DNA of 60,000 nt. It comes from Owenia fusiformis. Lineage: Eukaryota; Annelida; Polychaeta; Sabellida; Oweniidae. Under the pieces are notes generated by a model. The model worked only from the letters and a program-made list of their open reading frames with translations. It made no database searches and had not been told where the DNA came from. Both the position numbers and the translations under genes were made by a program. Below are positions 19,872 to 30,103 of this stretch, in pieces. Every line of letters starts with the position of its first letter. Position 1 is the first letter of the stretch. The stretch spans positions 16,074,931-16,134,930 of the forward strand of contig CAIIXF020000003.1 in NCBI GenBank assembly GCA_903813345.2. Direction: 5' to 3'.

Positions 19872-20146
19872 TGGGCGAAAATCTCATGAACATGATAAAT
19901 CCCGATCATCGTTGTGATAACAGGCCATGTATCATACCTGTTATCCACAATTATTATGAAGATGTAGCATCTCCGGAATCCATAGACATGGAGAATGATT
20001 TTAATATTGAGGAGATGTTACAGGATGCTCTGGAAGTTGTGGAGCAAGATGAGCAAGAGGAAGATTTGCTCCAGAGGGCCATCCATGTAGCAAATGTGCC
20101 CATGGATTTCAGCCTTTGTCTTCTTTCATGTATATTTATTTTATAA
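19872..20146 (+). CDS. Acidic ORF paired with the zinc-finger ORF, locus A
   Basis: 91 codons, open; the first in-frame ATG in family register reads MNMINPDHRCDNRPCIIPV. The C-terminal part is strongly acidic (LEVVEQDEQEEDLLQRA). The paralogue at 44,414 has the same start (HMINPDDRTNHVGPFIIPG) and tail. Such acidic tails suit a partner or activator protein, but no domain is recognised and function is unknown. The in-frame hydrophobic end (LCLLSCIFIL) may be read-through beyond the original stop. Confidence 0.5.
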
Positions 20147-20334
20147 ATTATTTTAATGTAAGAGATATATGAAATATCCCCGGGATCAACATTCGTTCAG
20201 TGTAAAATAGTACTCTGGGCGGTAGCTCGCTGGGGGTCTTGAAAAAATGAGTTACAGATTGCTAATGATTAGTGGAAAGCAGCAATCATTGAGAATTTCT
20301 AGCAGATGGACTTGTCAGTCTGCTCGGTATAGGT

Positions 20335-20923
20335 GGTGGACAGTAAAATAATAAACATATCAAGGGTGCAACAAATGAAATCGCGACACAGACAGACTGC
20401 GATTCAATACGCTTTGATGAGATGTCTTTTGATTATGATAAGTTGCAGGACAAAAATCAACTAAGGAGCGACCTTTTTCTTGATAAAGTACACTAGAGTC
20501 TCAAGTAGTAAACTATTGCATGGGCTATTTAACTTGATTTCAAATAATCGAATAACTTAAAGATATCTTCTACTGGAGAGGTGCAAAAACACAAAACAAA
20601 AGATATTTGTGCCTGGTAAGGCCAACAAGACATGTAAGAGAATACTGACTTACTATGAAGAATTCATACTAATTAGTTCATTTCTACCTGGGCTGCTTGG
20701 TTGGTTTATGGCAAATCAGTTTGGTGTGTCTAATTCAGTGACATCAAATGTCTTCAGCACATGGATAAATATAATGAATCATGTTTTCTCCCTATTCATC
20801 AAATGGGCTTCAAAGAAAACTACAAGGAAAAATCTTCTTTCTGGGTTTAAAAAGGACTATCCCAACACAAGAGCCATAATTGACTACAGGGAGTTTTTTT
20901 GTGTAGTGGTGACTTACGTGTAG
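20335..20923 (+). pseudogene. ISL2EU/Harbinger-type transposase relic, longer copy
   Basis: The N-terminal part (20,366-20,560) matches 12,730-12,955 with a small internal deletion. After frameshifts, 20,609-20,905 encodes the helix-turn-helix and start of the nuclease: FLPGLLGWFMANQFGVSNSV, VFSTWINIMNHV and DYPNTRAIIDYREFF, where IID holds the first catalytic aspartate of the DDE fold. Stops then end the frame; the later D and E are missing. It sits within locus A, next to a stretch shared with locus B. Confidence 0.8.
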
Positions 20924-20953
20924 TTTAACTGTGTACCATTTTTACTAAGTGAC

Positions 20954-21523
20954 ATGGAACTCTTCGATCGAAAGCTGCTGACCGTAAAATCTATGGCTCG
21001 TCGGGTCGCTGTACTATTACAACAAGCTAGATCCAAACCTGATAGTGGCGGAGCTACAACTAATACAGCAATAATGTCATTGGACGACCTCGAGAAATTG
21101 AATAAGTGGACGCATGTAATTGACAATTGCATCAAGGATCATTCTGATGTACCTATCACCGATGGTAAGTGAATAATATTGTATGTTAAAGTTGTAAAAA
21201 CCTATTTGCTATTTCATCACAAAAGGTTAAACCTTGGCTAAAGTGTCTCGACATTTCAAAAATATTTATTAAAATATGTTCATGTCCTGTTTTTAGCAAT
21301 AACAGATCCTAGTCAGTACAAGTCACCTGGTTTCGTCAAAGCTACGGGTCTACCGCCTAAGTTGAGACCAAAAAAGCTAAAGATACCCAAGGCTTTTAAA
21401 GATGTGGGCATGCAAACTACGTCGGATATTTCAACGCAGACCATGCCGCCTACACCTAGCTCTATACATGATAATTTTGATTTCATTCAAGGGTTCAATA
21501 TTAAACCTCAAGGTTTTCATTAG
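20954..21523 (+). CDS. Intact two-exon orphan gene, ~145 aa
   Basis: Exon 1 20,954-21,164 (donor GATG/GTAAGT) and exon 2 21,297-21,523 (acceptor TTTTTAG, stop TAG) join in phase without stops. The N-terminal half is helical and basic (LLTVKSMARRVAVLLQQAR) with an acidic SLDDLEKLNKW helix. The C-terminal half is Pro/Lys-rich (LPPKLRPKKLKIPK) and then Thr/Ser/Gln-rich (MQTTSDISTQTMPPTPSS). I recognise no family. It follows the transposase relic by 30 bases and may belong to the virus-like element or be an unrelated small gene. Confidence 0.6.
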
Positions 21524-21715
21524 ATATTTGGGAATTACAATAGAATTGTATGTCTTCGTGTATTTATGAGGACTTACTACACCATAGCAATTTCCATAGT
21601 GCAGCCATAGAATTAACACAACACTACACCATCGAAGGGTTAAAACAAAACAAGTCACGATGCAATCCTTGGGAAAAATCTGTTTAGAAGCCATAAGGTC
21701 TGACATGGCCTGTAA

Positions 21716-22219
21716 TTGACTACAAAGATTGGTCGACACAACGTATTATCAAGGGGGGGATTGAAATCACTCTTCAACTCATATATGGAGAAGGGTTTTA
21801 CAAAGGCAAATGCCATGATGAATGTTGAACTACATTTAATAATGACATTTCCAGAAAGCACCAGCATCACGGGCAAAAAAGAGAAACACTTCCTCAGGGG
21901 GATATACCAACATATGGCGCAATGTGGTGGGTTTCAGAGTCCGAAGGAGAAGACACCTGAAAGCTATTTCCACCATACATTTGGTAGAGCATTTTGCTGC
22001 ACTACAGGCTGTAGTGAGTCAGAGCGAGCATTTATGAATCATCATGCTATATGCCTTATAGACATTGCTACTGAGATGTTCAACTTCAAAGAGATCATCA
22101 CCAACACAGATGAGAAGCTGACAACTCACTTCAAACTACTGTTTGAGGCATCAATAGAATCACGATCGAAACTGGTATTTATGAGAGCCGATAAGAGAGG
22201 CCGATTTATCATTTTTTAA
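21716..22219 (+). CDS. Unrecognised ORF, 167 codons
   Basis: Open frame with balanced composition, ending TTTTTTAA. It includes HFLRGIYQHMAQCGGF, TFGRAFCCTTGCSESERAF and HHAICLIDIATEMFNF. The Cys/His content (CC-x3-C, HH) could bind metal. The start is uncertain, and the upstream sequence of the same frame has stops. No family is recognised; it could be a fragment of the neighbouring element. Confidence 0.45.
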   Translation: MTTKIGRHNVLSRGGLKSLFNSYMEKGFTKANAMMNVELHLIMTFPESTSITGKKEKHFLRGIYQHMAQCGGFQSPKEKTPESYFHHTFGRAFCCTTGCSESERAFMNHHAICLIDIATEMFNFKEIITNTDEKLTTHFKLLFEASIESRSKLVFMRADKRGRFIIF

Positions 22220-23460
22220 TCTAGGGGATGTCTACCTTTTTCCCATCCCACCCCTCATACATCTGATCCAGCGATCAAAGTGGCCACCCTGGGTCATTAT
22301 TTTGTCAAACATATGTACCTTCCAGGCTTTGTATTTGAGCTGCATGGCTGCACAGTAGTCTATTCAATTCAACTCAAGAGTCATATCCACTAATTTTAGC
22401 CTCATGGCAAATATTCACCAACTTAATTTCCTTAGACTGATTTTCCACTGCCATGAAGGGGTTTTTGACGAGTACTTACAATACCACGACATCTTGGGGA
22501 TCCTGTTCACTTGAACAAAGACTGGGAAGCCATCATTGTTATGTGTCATTGTAGTTTATTAATAATATACTTAAACTGGATCTTGTTTATTAAAATATTG
22601 ATATAACCAGCTCTGCAAAGGTCCAATCAGTTCAGAGACTATCTGAGATTGGAGAATCCATTGGCAAGCTGTCTGAAAGGCTGATAACAATTACATACCC
22701 CGATGGCCAAAGGTAGTAAAGAAACTGAGAGACAAATATATTTCCTAGAGGAGAGAAGAAAGTCTTTGAGTAGAGCCTCATTGTTATTACACATATTGAG
22801 GCTGATTCTATGAGGTCACAGATTGATTTATGGAACCTATCCCCATCTCAACCTATAGCCCAGAAGATATAAGCCAAGTCAAAGGCTCATACTATGAGGT
22901 CAAAGATCGATTTGTGGAACCTCTCCTTTTCACATCCAATAGCCCAAGAGATATCAGCAGAATCAGTGGGTGAACGTAAGAAATGTAAAATTCCAGATTG
23001 ATATGGAATCCATCCCTGTCTCACTCTATAGCCAATGAAATATCAGCCAAATCACTAGCTGACGGTAAAAAATGTAAGTTAATTGCAAATATCAATTTAT
23101 TTTCAACAAATGTTTACCCAGTTCAATATACAGATCTATGTTTTTCTTAACATTTTCAGTGACTGGTTATCTAAATTCCAGAAATGGCTCTAGGTATGAA
23201 CCTTATGAAATGTACTTGTATAAGAATTACAACAACTGGGTATTTTTACTTAGGTTTCACACTTTATTTGGGGCACTCTCTAGCTTTATGAAATGTACTC
23301 ATATAAGTAAAACTAAGAATGGGTCTTGTTATTACAATGTAGATATCACCAGCTACTGCCAAGCTCCAGTGAGTACAAGAACTATATAAGATTGGGCCAT
23401 AGATATAGATATCACCAGCTACTACCAAGCTCCAGTGAATATAAAAACTACATCAGATTG
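22220..23460. other. Repeat-derived non-coding stretch
   Basis: Contains a diverged copy of the array unit at about 22,655-22,735 (ATCCATTGGCAAGCTGTCTG) and three loose ~95-bp repeats between 22,800 and 23,090 (GATTGATWTGGAACCYATCC, ATAGCC-A-GA-ATAT). The left copy of a ~790-bp duplication starts near 23,040 (partner near 23,840). Confidence 0.65.
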
Positions 23461-24260
23461 GGACAAGAGTCCATTGGCAAGCTCCCTGAAAGGGTGAAAA
23501 AGGATACGTTGCCTGATGATCCCAAGATTGTAAAGAAGCTAAGGGACACTTATGTCTCTTGGAGAACTAGTAGAAGTGGGGGGCGAAAGCCTGAGAGCAG
23601 GGCCAAAAGGGAGGCCTTTCCAATAAAGACCCTTTTGAATCACATAATAGAGAACATGGACTCTCCCAACCATTACAAAAATCGTCAAATCCTACAAACT
23701 GATCAAGGGGTTTCTGGATAAGGTGGAAACCTCAAAATCAATAAGTGCAAGAACACTGAGAAACTACTTGCAGTCATTTGCAAAATTTATTAAATTACAG
23801 ATTGACATGGAATCCATCCCTGTCTCACTCTATAGCCCAGGAGATATCAGCCAAATCACTAAGTTAATCAAATAAGTTAATTGCAAATATCAATCTCTTC
23901 AAAAAATATTAACCCAGTTCAATATACAGATCTATATTTTTCTTAACATTTTCAGTGACTGGTTATCTAAATTCCAGAAATGGCTCTAGGTATGAACCTT
24001 ATAAAATGTACTTGTATAAGAAATACAACAACTGGGTATTTTACTTAGGTTTCACACTTTAATTGGGGCACTCTCTAGCTTTATGAAATGTACTAATATA
24101 AGTAAAACTAAAAATGGGTCTTGTTATTACAATGTAGATATCACCAGCTACTACCAAGCTCCAGTGAATATAAAAACTACATCAGATTGGGACAAGAGTC
24201 CATTGGCAAACTCCCTGAAAGGGTGAAAAGGGATACGTTGCCTCATGACCCCAAGATTGT
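23040..24260. repeat. ~790-bp direct duplication
   Basis: The stretch from ATATCAGCCAAATCACTA through GGTTATCTAAATTCC, GGGGCACTCTCTAGC and into SIGKLPERVK occurs twice (from about 23,040 and about 23,840) with few differences. The second copy runs directly into the 272/275-bp array. Confidence 0.8.
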
Positions 24261-26140
24261 AAAGAAGCTAAGGGACACTTATGTCTCTTGGAGAACTAGT
24301 AGAAGTGGGGGGCGAAAGCCTGAGAACAGGGCCAAAAGGGAGGCCTTTCCAATAAAGACCTTTTGAACCACATAATAGAGGACATGGACTCTCCCAACCA
24401 TTACAAAAATCATCAAATCCTACAAACTGATCAAGGGGTTTCTGGATAAGGTGCAAACCTCAAAATCAATAAGTCGATTGGCAAGCTGCCTGAAAGGGTA
24501 AAAATCAAACTTCCAGTGATGATCCCAAGATCGTTAAAATATTGAAGGAGTATATCTTGTGGAGGACAGGCAGGAGTGGAGGGCGAAAGCCTGAAAGCAG
24601 GGCCAAAAGGGAGGCCTTTCCAATAAAGACCCTTTTGAACCACATAATAGAGAACATGGACTCTCCCAACCATTACAAAAATCATCAAATCCTACAAACT
24701 GATCAAGGGGTTTCTGGATAAGGTGCAAACCTCAAAATCAATAAGTCGATTGGCAAGCTGCCTGAAAGGGTAAAAATCAAACTTCCAGTGATGATCCCAA
24801 GATCGTTAAAATATTGAAGGAGTATATCTTGTGGAGGACAGGCAGGAGTGGAGGGCGAAAGCCTGAAAGCAGGGCCAAAAGGGAGGCCTTTCAAATAAAG
24901 ACCCTTTTGAACCACATAATAGAGGACATGGACTCTCCCAACCATTACAAAAATCGTCAAATCCTACATACTGATCAAGGGGTTTCTGGATAAGGTGCAA
25001 ACCTCAAAATCAATAAGTCGATTGGCAAAGCTGCCTGAAAGGGTAAAAATCAAACTTCCAGTGATGATCCCAAGATCGTTAAAATATTGAAGAAGGAGTA
25101 TATCTTGTGGAGGACAGGCAGGAGTGGAGGGCGAAAGCCTGAAAGCAGGGCCAAAAGGGAGGCCTTTCCAATAAAGACCCTTTTGAACCACATAATAGAG
25201 AACATGGACTCTCCCAACCATTACAAAAATCGTCAAATCCTACAAACTGATCAAGGGGTTTCTGGATAAGGTGCAAACCTCAAAATCAATAAGTCGATTG
25301 GCAAGCTGCCTGAAAGGGTAAAAATCAAACTTCCAGTGATGATCCCAAGATCGTTAAAATATTGAAGGAGTATATCTTGTGGAGGACAGGCAGGAGTGGA
25401 GGGCGAAAGCCTGAAAGCAGGGCCAAAAGGGAGGCCTTTCAAATAAAGACCCTTTTGAACCACATAATAGAGGACATGGACTCTCCCAACCATTACAAAA
25501 ATCGTCAAATCCTACATACTGATCAAGGGGTTTCTGGATAAGGTGCAAACCTCAAAATCAATAAGTCGATTGGCAAGCTGCCTGAAAGGGTAAAAATCAA
25601 ACTTCCAGTGATGATCCCAAGATCGTTAAAATATTGAAGAAGGAGTATATCTTGTGGAGGACAGGCAGGAGTGGAGGGCGAAAGCCTGAAAGCAGGGCCA
25701 AAAGGGAGGCCTTTCCAATAAAGACCCTTTTGAACCACATAATAGAGAACATGGACTCTCCCAACCATTACAAAAATCGTCAAATCCTACAAACTGATCA
25801 AGGGGTTTCTGGATAAGGTGCAAACCTCAAAATCAATAAGTCGATTGGCAAGCTGCCTGAAAGGGTAAAAATCAAACTTCCAGTGATGATCCCAAGATCG
25901 TTAAAATATTGAAGGAGTATATCTTGTGGAGGACAGGCAGGAGTGGAGGGCGAAAGCCTGAAAGCAGGGCCAAAAGGGAGGCCTTTCAAATAAAGACCCT
26001 TTTGAACCACATAATAGAGGACATGGACTCTCCCAACCATTACAAAAATCATCAAATCCTACAAACTGATCAAGGGGTTTCTGGATAAGGTGCAAACCTC
26101 AAAATCAATAAGTGCAAGAACACTGAGGAACTATTTGCAG
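23461..26140. repeat. 272/275-bp tandem array with dimeric higher-order structure
   Basis: Two diverged leading units (23,461 and 24,190) are followed by near-identical units from about 24,476, 24,748, 25,020, 25,295, 25,567 and 25,842. Units differ by an extra GAA (GAAGAAGGAGTA) and by CAA versus CCA in the AGGCCTTTC-AATAAAG phrase, alternating as a 547-bp dimer. The unit translates as SIGKLPERVK, RAKREAFPIKTLLNHIIE and SPNHYKNRQIL, so it may derive from a coding exon. Opposite-strand ORFs are by-products. Confidence 0.93.
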
Positions 26141-26680
26141 TCATTTACAAAATTTGTCTAATGCTGCGAGTGGTGTTAGTGAGCTCCTTCGACAGTTTGA
26201 GGGTACCCTTGTCCTGGGATGTCGTCCATTCCTGGTGCTGCACCTTCACATACAAAAAAGAGGATGAAGAGGTGAAGAAATAAATCATCACCAAAGGATA
26301 AAGAATGTGTAATACCAATAGAGCAGACTATGCAAGAAATTGGAAAGGGCATCTCAATTAACAATTTCTTTGTTGTTCGGGATGGTTTTTTAAATGCCAC
26401 AAAAATAGCCCAATTATTACACTTAAACAAGATCAAGCAAATGTTATATCATGCTTATCATAGAATGTCTCTAAAATCTAAATGGTAATATCATAATTCA
26501 AACAAATTAATATGATAGATTAAGAACTTAGTTGCCTAACAGACAAGGACAATAAACAACAAAGACAGATGTTGAGAATACAATCTAATGTGTAAGGTTG
26601 GTATTCGGTTGCATAATGTTTCAAACAAGAAGATGATTTATAATCTTAATTTCCAAGCTAGCCAAACCACAATACAGGGC
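26141..26680. other. Non-coding stretch
   Basis: No gene recognised. The small minus-strand ORF at 26,176-26,436 has no support. Confidence 0.5.
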
Positions 26681-26681
26681 C

Positions 26682-27335
26682 ATGAACTCCAATCCAAGGA
26701 TTGAGAAATGCTTAGACTATTTATTTTTGAATAGTATACATGTAAAGTATTTTGTCATGGTCAAGTCCATGCCAATTCCCGATTCATCTGTTCTAGCTAC
26801 TATGTATAATTACAGTACTTTATTGAGGACCTTTCTACGCCAATGTCAGCTGAAGATCAATTTTGTCTCTGTGTTCAGTTGAAGTTTAAAGGACGTCCTA
26901 TTTTTGAAACTCCAGTTCAGAAAAACCAATCAGTATTAAAATTTGCTTTTAGATTTCCATACTTGGATATGACTCATTGGGGCTGTTATGTATGTCGTTG
27001 TTTACATAGTATATATCACTTAACACACAGACAATGATTTCTGCTACTTAGTAAAAGGTAGTTTATTAGGTTCCGCCTTACTAAGGTGGCATCACATGAT
27101 TTACTATTGCAGATTGTAAAACATGGAGCACAACCCCTACTGGGAAAAAACTGGTTAAAGAAAATAGAATTGGACTGGTCGGAGATTTGCCAGATAAAAT
27201 GCGCTAATACTTCGGATATCTATGTTTAGATACATGGATTAGAAGTATATATAACAGGGTCAATCAGTTACTAGGAAAACAAGAAGGCATAAATAAGCAG
27301 CCTTTTAATGCATTTCATTGGTAAGAAAACTTACA
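26682..27335 (+). pseudogene. Retroelement debris with a Ty3-like pol scrap
   Basis: Short open stretches (26,682-26,882; 26,843-27,037) are followed by 27,113-27,220, where KHGAQPLLGKNWLKKIELDW matches the conserved G-x-LLGRDWL-x-I-x-LDW segment between protease and reverse transcriptase in Ty3/gypsy Pol. About 26,740-27,330 is duplicated in shortened form at 28,320-28,580. Confidence 0.65.
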
Positions 27336-27432
27336 AACCCCTAATTTTATTGGTGAAATGTGATTATTTTGCTTGTTGGTTTACTTTTGCAGGAATCCAG
27401 TAATTAACTTGGTTTAATTCATTTCATATATT

Positions 27433-27990
27433 AAGGGGGCTCCAATGGACCAGTGAAGGATGTACCTCTCACGAAGGTAAAGCAGTTAATTCAACTCTGG
27501 AACAAGAGGTTCTTGAGTCCTCCTGAGAGGATTCTACTTAAATTAAGGGGCTCCAATGGACCAGTGGAAGATGTACCTTTCACGAAGGTAAAGCAGTTAA
27601 TTCAACTCTGGAACAAGAGGTTCTTGAGTCCTCCTGAGAAGATTCTACTTAAATTAAGGGGCTCCAATGGACCAGTGGAAGATGTACATTTCACGAAGGT
27701 GAAGCAGTTAATTCAACTCTGGAACAAGAGGTTCTTGAGTCCTCCTGAGAAGATTCTACTTAAATTAAGGGGCTCCAATGGACCAGTGGAAGATGTACCT
27801 TTCACGAAGGTAAAGCAGTTAATTCAACTCTGGAACAAGAGGTTCTTGAGTCCTCCTGAGAAGATTCTACTTAAATTAAGGGGCTCCAATGGACCAGTGG
27901 AAGATGTACCTTTCACGAAGGTGAAGCAGTTAATTCAACTCTGGAACAAGAGGTTCTTGAGTCCTCCTGAGAAGATTCTACTTCATGTTT
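27433..27990 (+). repeat. 111-bp tandem array with an in-frame 37-residue unit
   Basis: Five units with a 111-bp period, nearly identical. An open plus frame (27,453-27,992) reads through all of them: GSNGPVEDVPFTKVKQLIQL followed by WNKRFLSPPEKILLKLR. The unit opens with GGGGCTCCAATGGACCAGTG. A stop follows shortly after the array. Whether it is translated is unknown; no flanking exon structure was found. Confidence 0.85.
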
Positions 27991-28314
27991 AGTATGTATG
28001 ACATAAATAGGTCGAAAGTAGTGTTGAATAATAGTACATCATGTGAAGTGAGACCAGCTTCATTTTCATTACAGGGTTTATATTCAAATCAACTCAAATG
28101 ATCTGTCTCATTAGATTTTGTTGTTACAAATAGCTGCATCGTGAATGCTATCGTATTTTACTCTCTGTCTGCAGTTTTATCCTTATTTCTTAAATCATAG
28201 CTGGTGAAAAAAGAAAAAATGTTCTAATTGCAGTGAGAATAACGACTGGTTTCTCCTAAAATATCAAAAGGCTGACCAGTAAGTATTTCAATGTAAATAA
28301 ATGCTTTGACTTAA

Positions 28315-28580
28315 ATTTTTGTATAGTATAACATATTTTGTCATGTTCTAATTCAGGCCAATTGCCAATTCATCTGTTCTAGCTACAATACATGATAACA
28401 GTACTTTATTGAGGAATTTTCTACTCTATGTCATCTGAAGATCAATTTTGTCTCTGTACTAAAATTTGCTTTTACATAGTTCCATACATGGATATGACTC
28501 ATTAGGTCAATCAATTACCAGGAAAAGAAGAAGACATAAGCAGGCTTTTAATGCATTCCATAGGTAAGAAAACTAACAAA
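28315..28580 (+). repeat. Shortened duplicate of 26,740-27,330
   Basis: Shares TATTTTGTCATG-TC-A-TCMA, CATCTGTTCTAGCTAC, CAGTACTTTATTGAGGA, GAAGATCAATTTTGTCTCTG and the AGGCTTTTAATGCATT end with the earlier copy. The Ty3-like LLGKNWL part is deleted. Confidence 0.75.
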
Positions 28581-30103
28581 CCTCTATTCCAAACTACCTT
28601 ACCTTGAACGTGCATGCGAATTACCAAAAGCAATTCTGAGATAGTCAGTAATATACTACAATTATTTGTTTGGTACAATAGTTTGATGGTACATTTGTAA
28701 ACCACTAAATGTAATTGGTCTGATCTTTATTTTCAAACAAGTACAATAACAATGTACATATGGCATTTGTAAAAATGTACACACTTAACAAGATGAAAAA
28801 GTTAAAGACTTACTTCCTTTGCGATGAACTCAAGTCCATCAATTGAAGGTCAATTTTTAAAGTTGCTTGTATTCAATTTCATGCATGACAACAAAAATAA
28901 AGATTAATAGAGATTTTTTGAGAATTTGCTCAATATGCCAAATTTTGTAGCCATTTTGAAAAAAATAATAAGATTGTACTGCCACTGTATAATATCTTCA
29001 TAGGGATTTGCTCCACTCTTATTTTGCTGTTATATGTAGGGTAGTTTAGATCAATTTTATGAGTTTGACAACAATATTATTGCAGATTTCTGCAGGCAGT
29101 CTGTGGATGCATTTTCCCATTAAAAGAAGATTAAAACTAGACAACACGGCCAAATAAGCATCTTTGAAGGTATAAAAGTGAAAACAGAGTGGGCTATTTT
29201 TTAAAACATAAGATTCAATAACTTGCTATAAACTACATACAAAACTTCTTAGTTGAGTTAATGAAGTGTGAATCTGCAATAATAGTCAGTGCTCTTTAGA
29301 TTTGCTTAAAAGTCTATGCAAACTTATTGAAAGCTCTTTAGAAATCACTGTTGTGTCACTATTACCTGTTTTTCAGAGCAAAAACGAACGAGAAACTTAT
29401 TGCTGTGTTCACTAATGATTAACAATGCAACTAGGCAGGGGTCCCTTATCAATATAACTTCGACAGAGTGCCAGAATTGTTTAAGAATAAAACAATGTTG
29501 GCAAAACTCATTATTTTTGCTGCTTCATTGCTATATAATAAATCCATCAATTTTAAACGGGCCATAGACATTTTTGCAAACAAACAAGAGAGGTGTGTTA
29601 ATTTCACTTAAACCACCCTTTTCAGCTAAGTTACATGTAGTTACTTAATCTCATTATCCTGTCTTATTTTAAATACAGGTGTTAAAACATGTTTATGATT
29701 ATTTTTGTAATTGTTGGTCATGGAATACATGACAGGAGGCTTTATAGTCTTTGAGATTATCTGACTGCTTATCTGACTACTGAGAGCTTGAAACTGTAAT
29801 GGTGCAACTTTACTCTGTTACTGTTTGTAATGTCCTATGTTTAGCAGATGTTTACAACACTTGTTCTGTTTATACTATTGTACATGTGAAAATAAAACCA
29901 TAAAGCAAGTTAAGTGTACATGGATGTGATTTTATGTTAATATATATAAGTTGTTTCAGGAATTCTCTCGCGGCGCCGATTTTTTTATTTAATTTTGCAC
30001 CACTGTAATAATACTGTCACCACCCATTAATTTTCATTCAAAATTTTTACCGCTCACTTTTGAAAAATTAGGGAGAACACTGTTCATTCTATCTTTTTAT
30101 ATA
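28581..30103. other. Non-coding stretch
   Basis: AT-rich unique sequence; no ORF, repeat or RNA gene recognised. Confidence 0.5.

Noticed and set aside
24268-26095. Series of 64-90 codon minus-strand ORFs
   Set aside because: Exact shadows of the 272/275-bp array in the opposite strand; no start, splice or similarity support.
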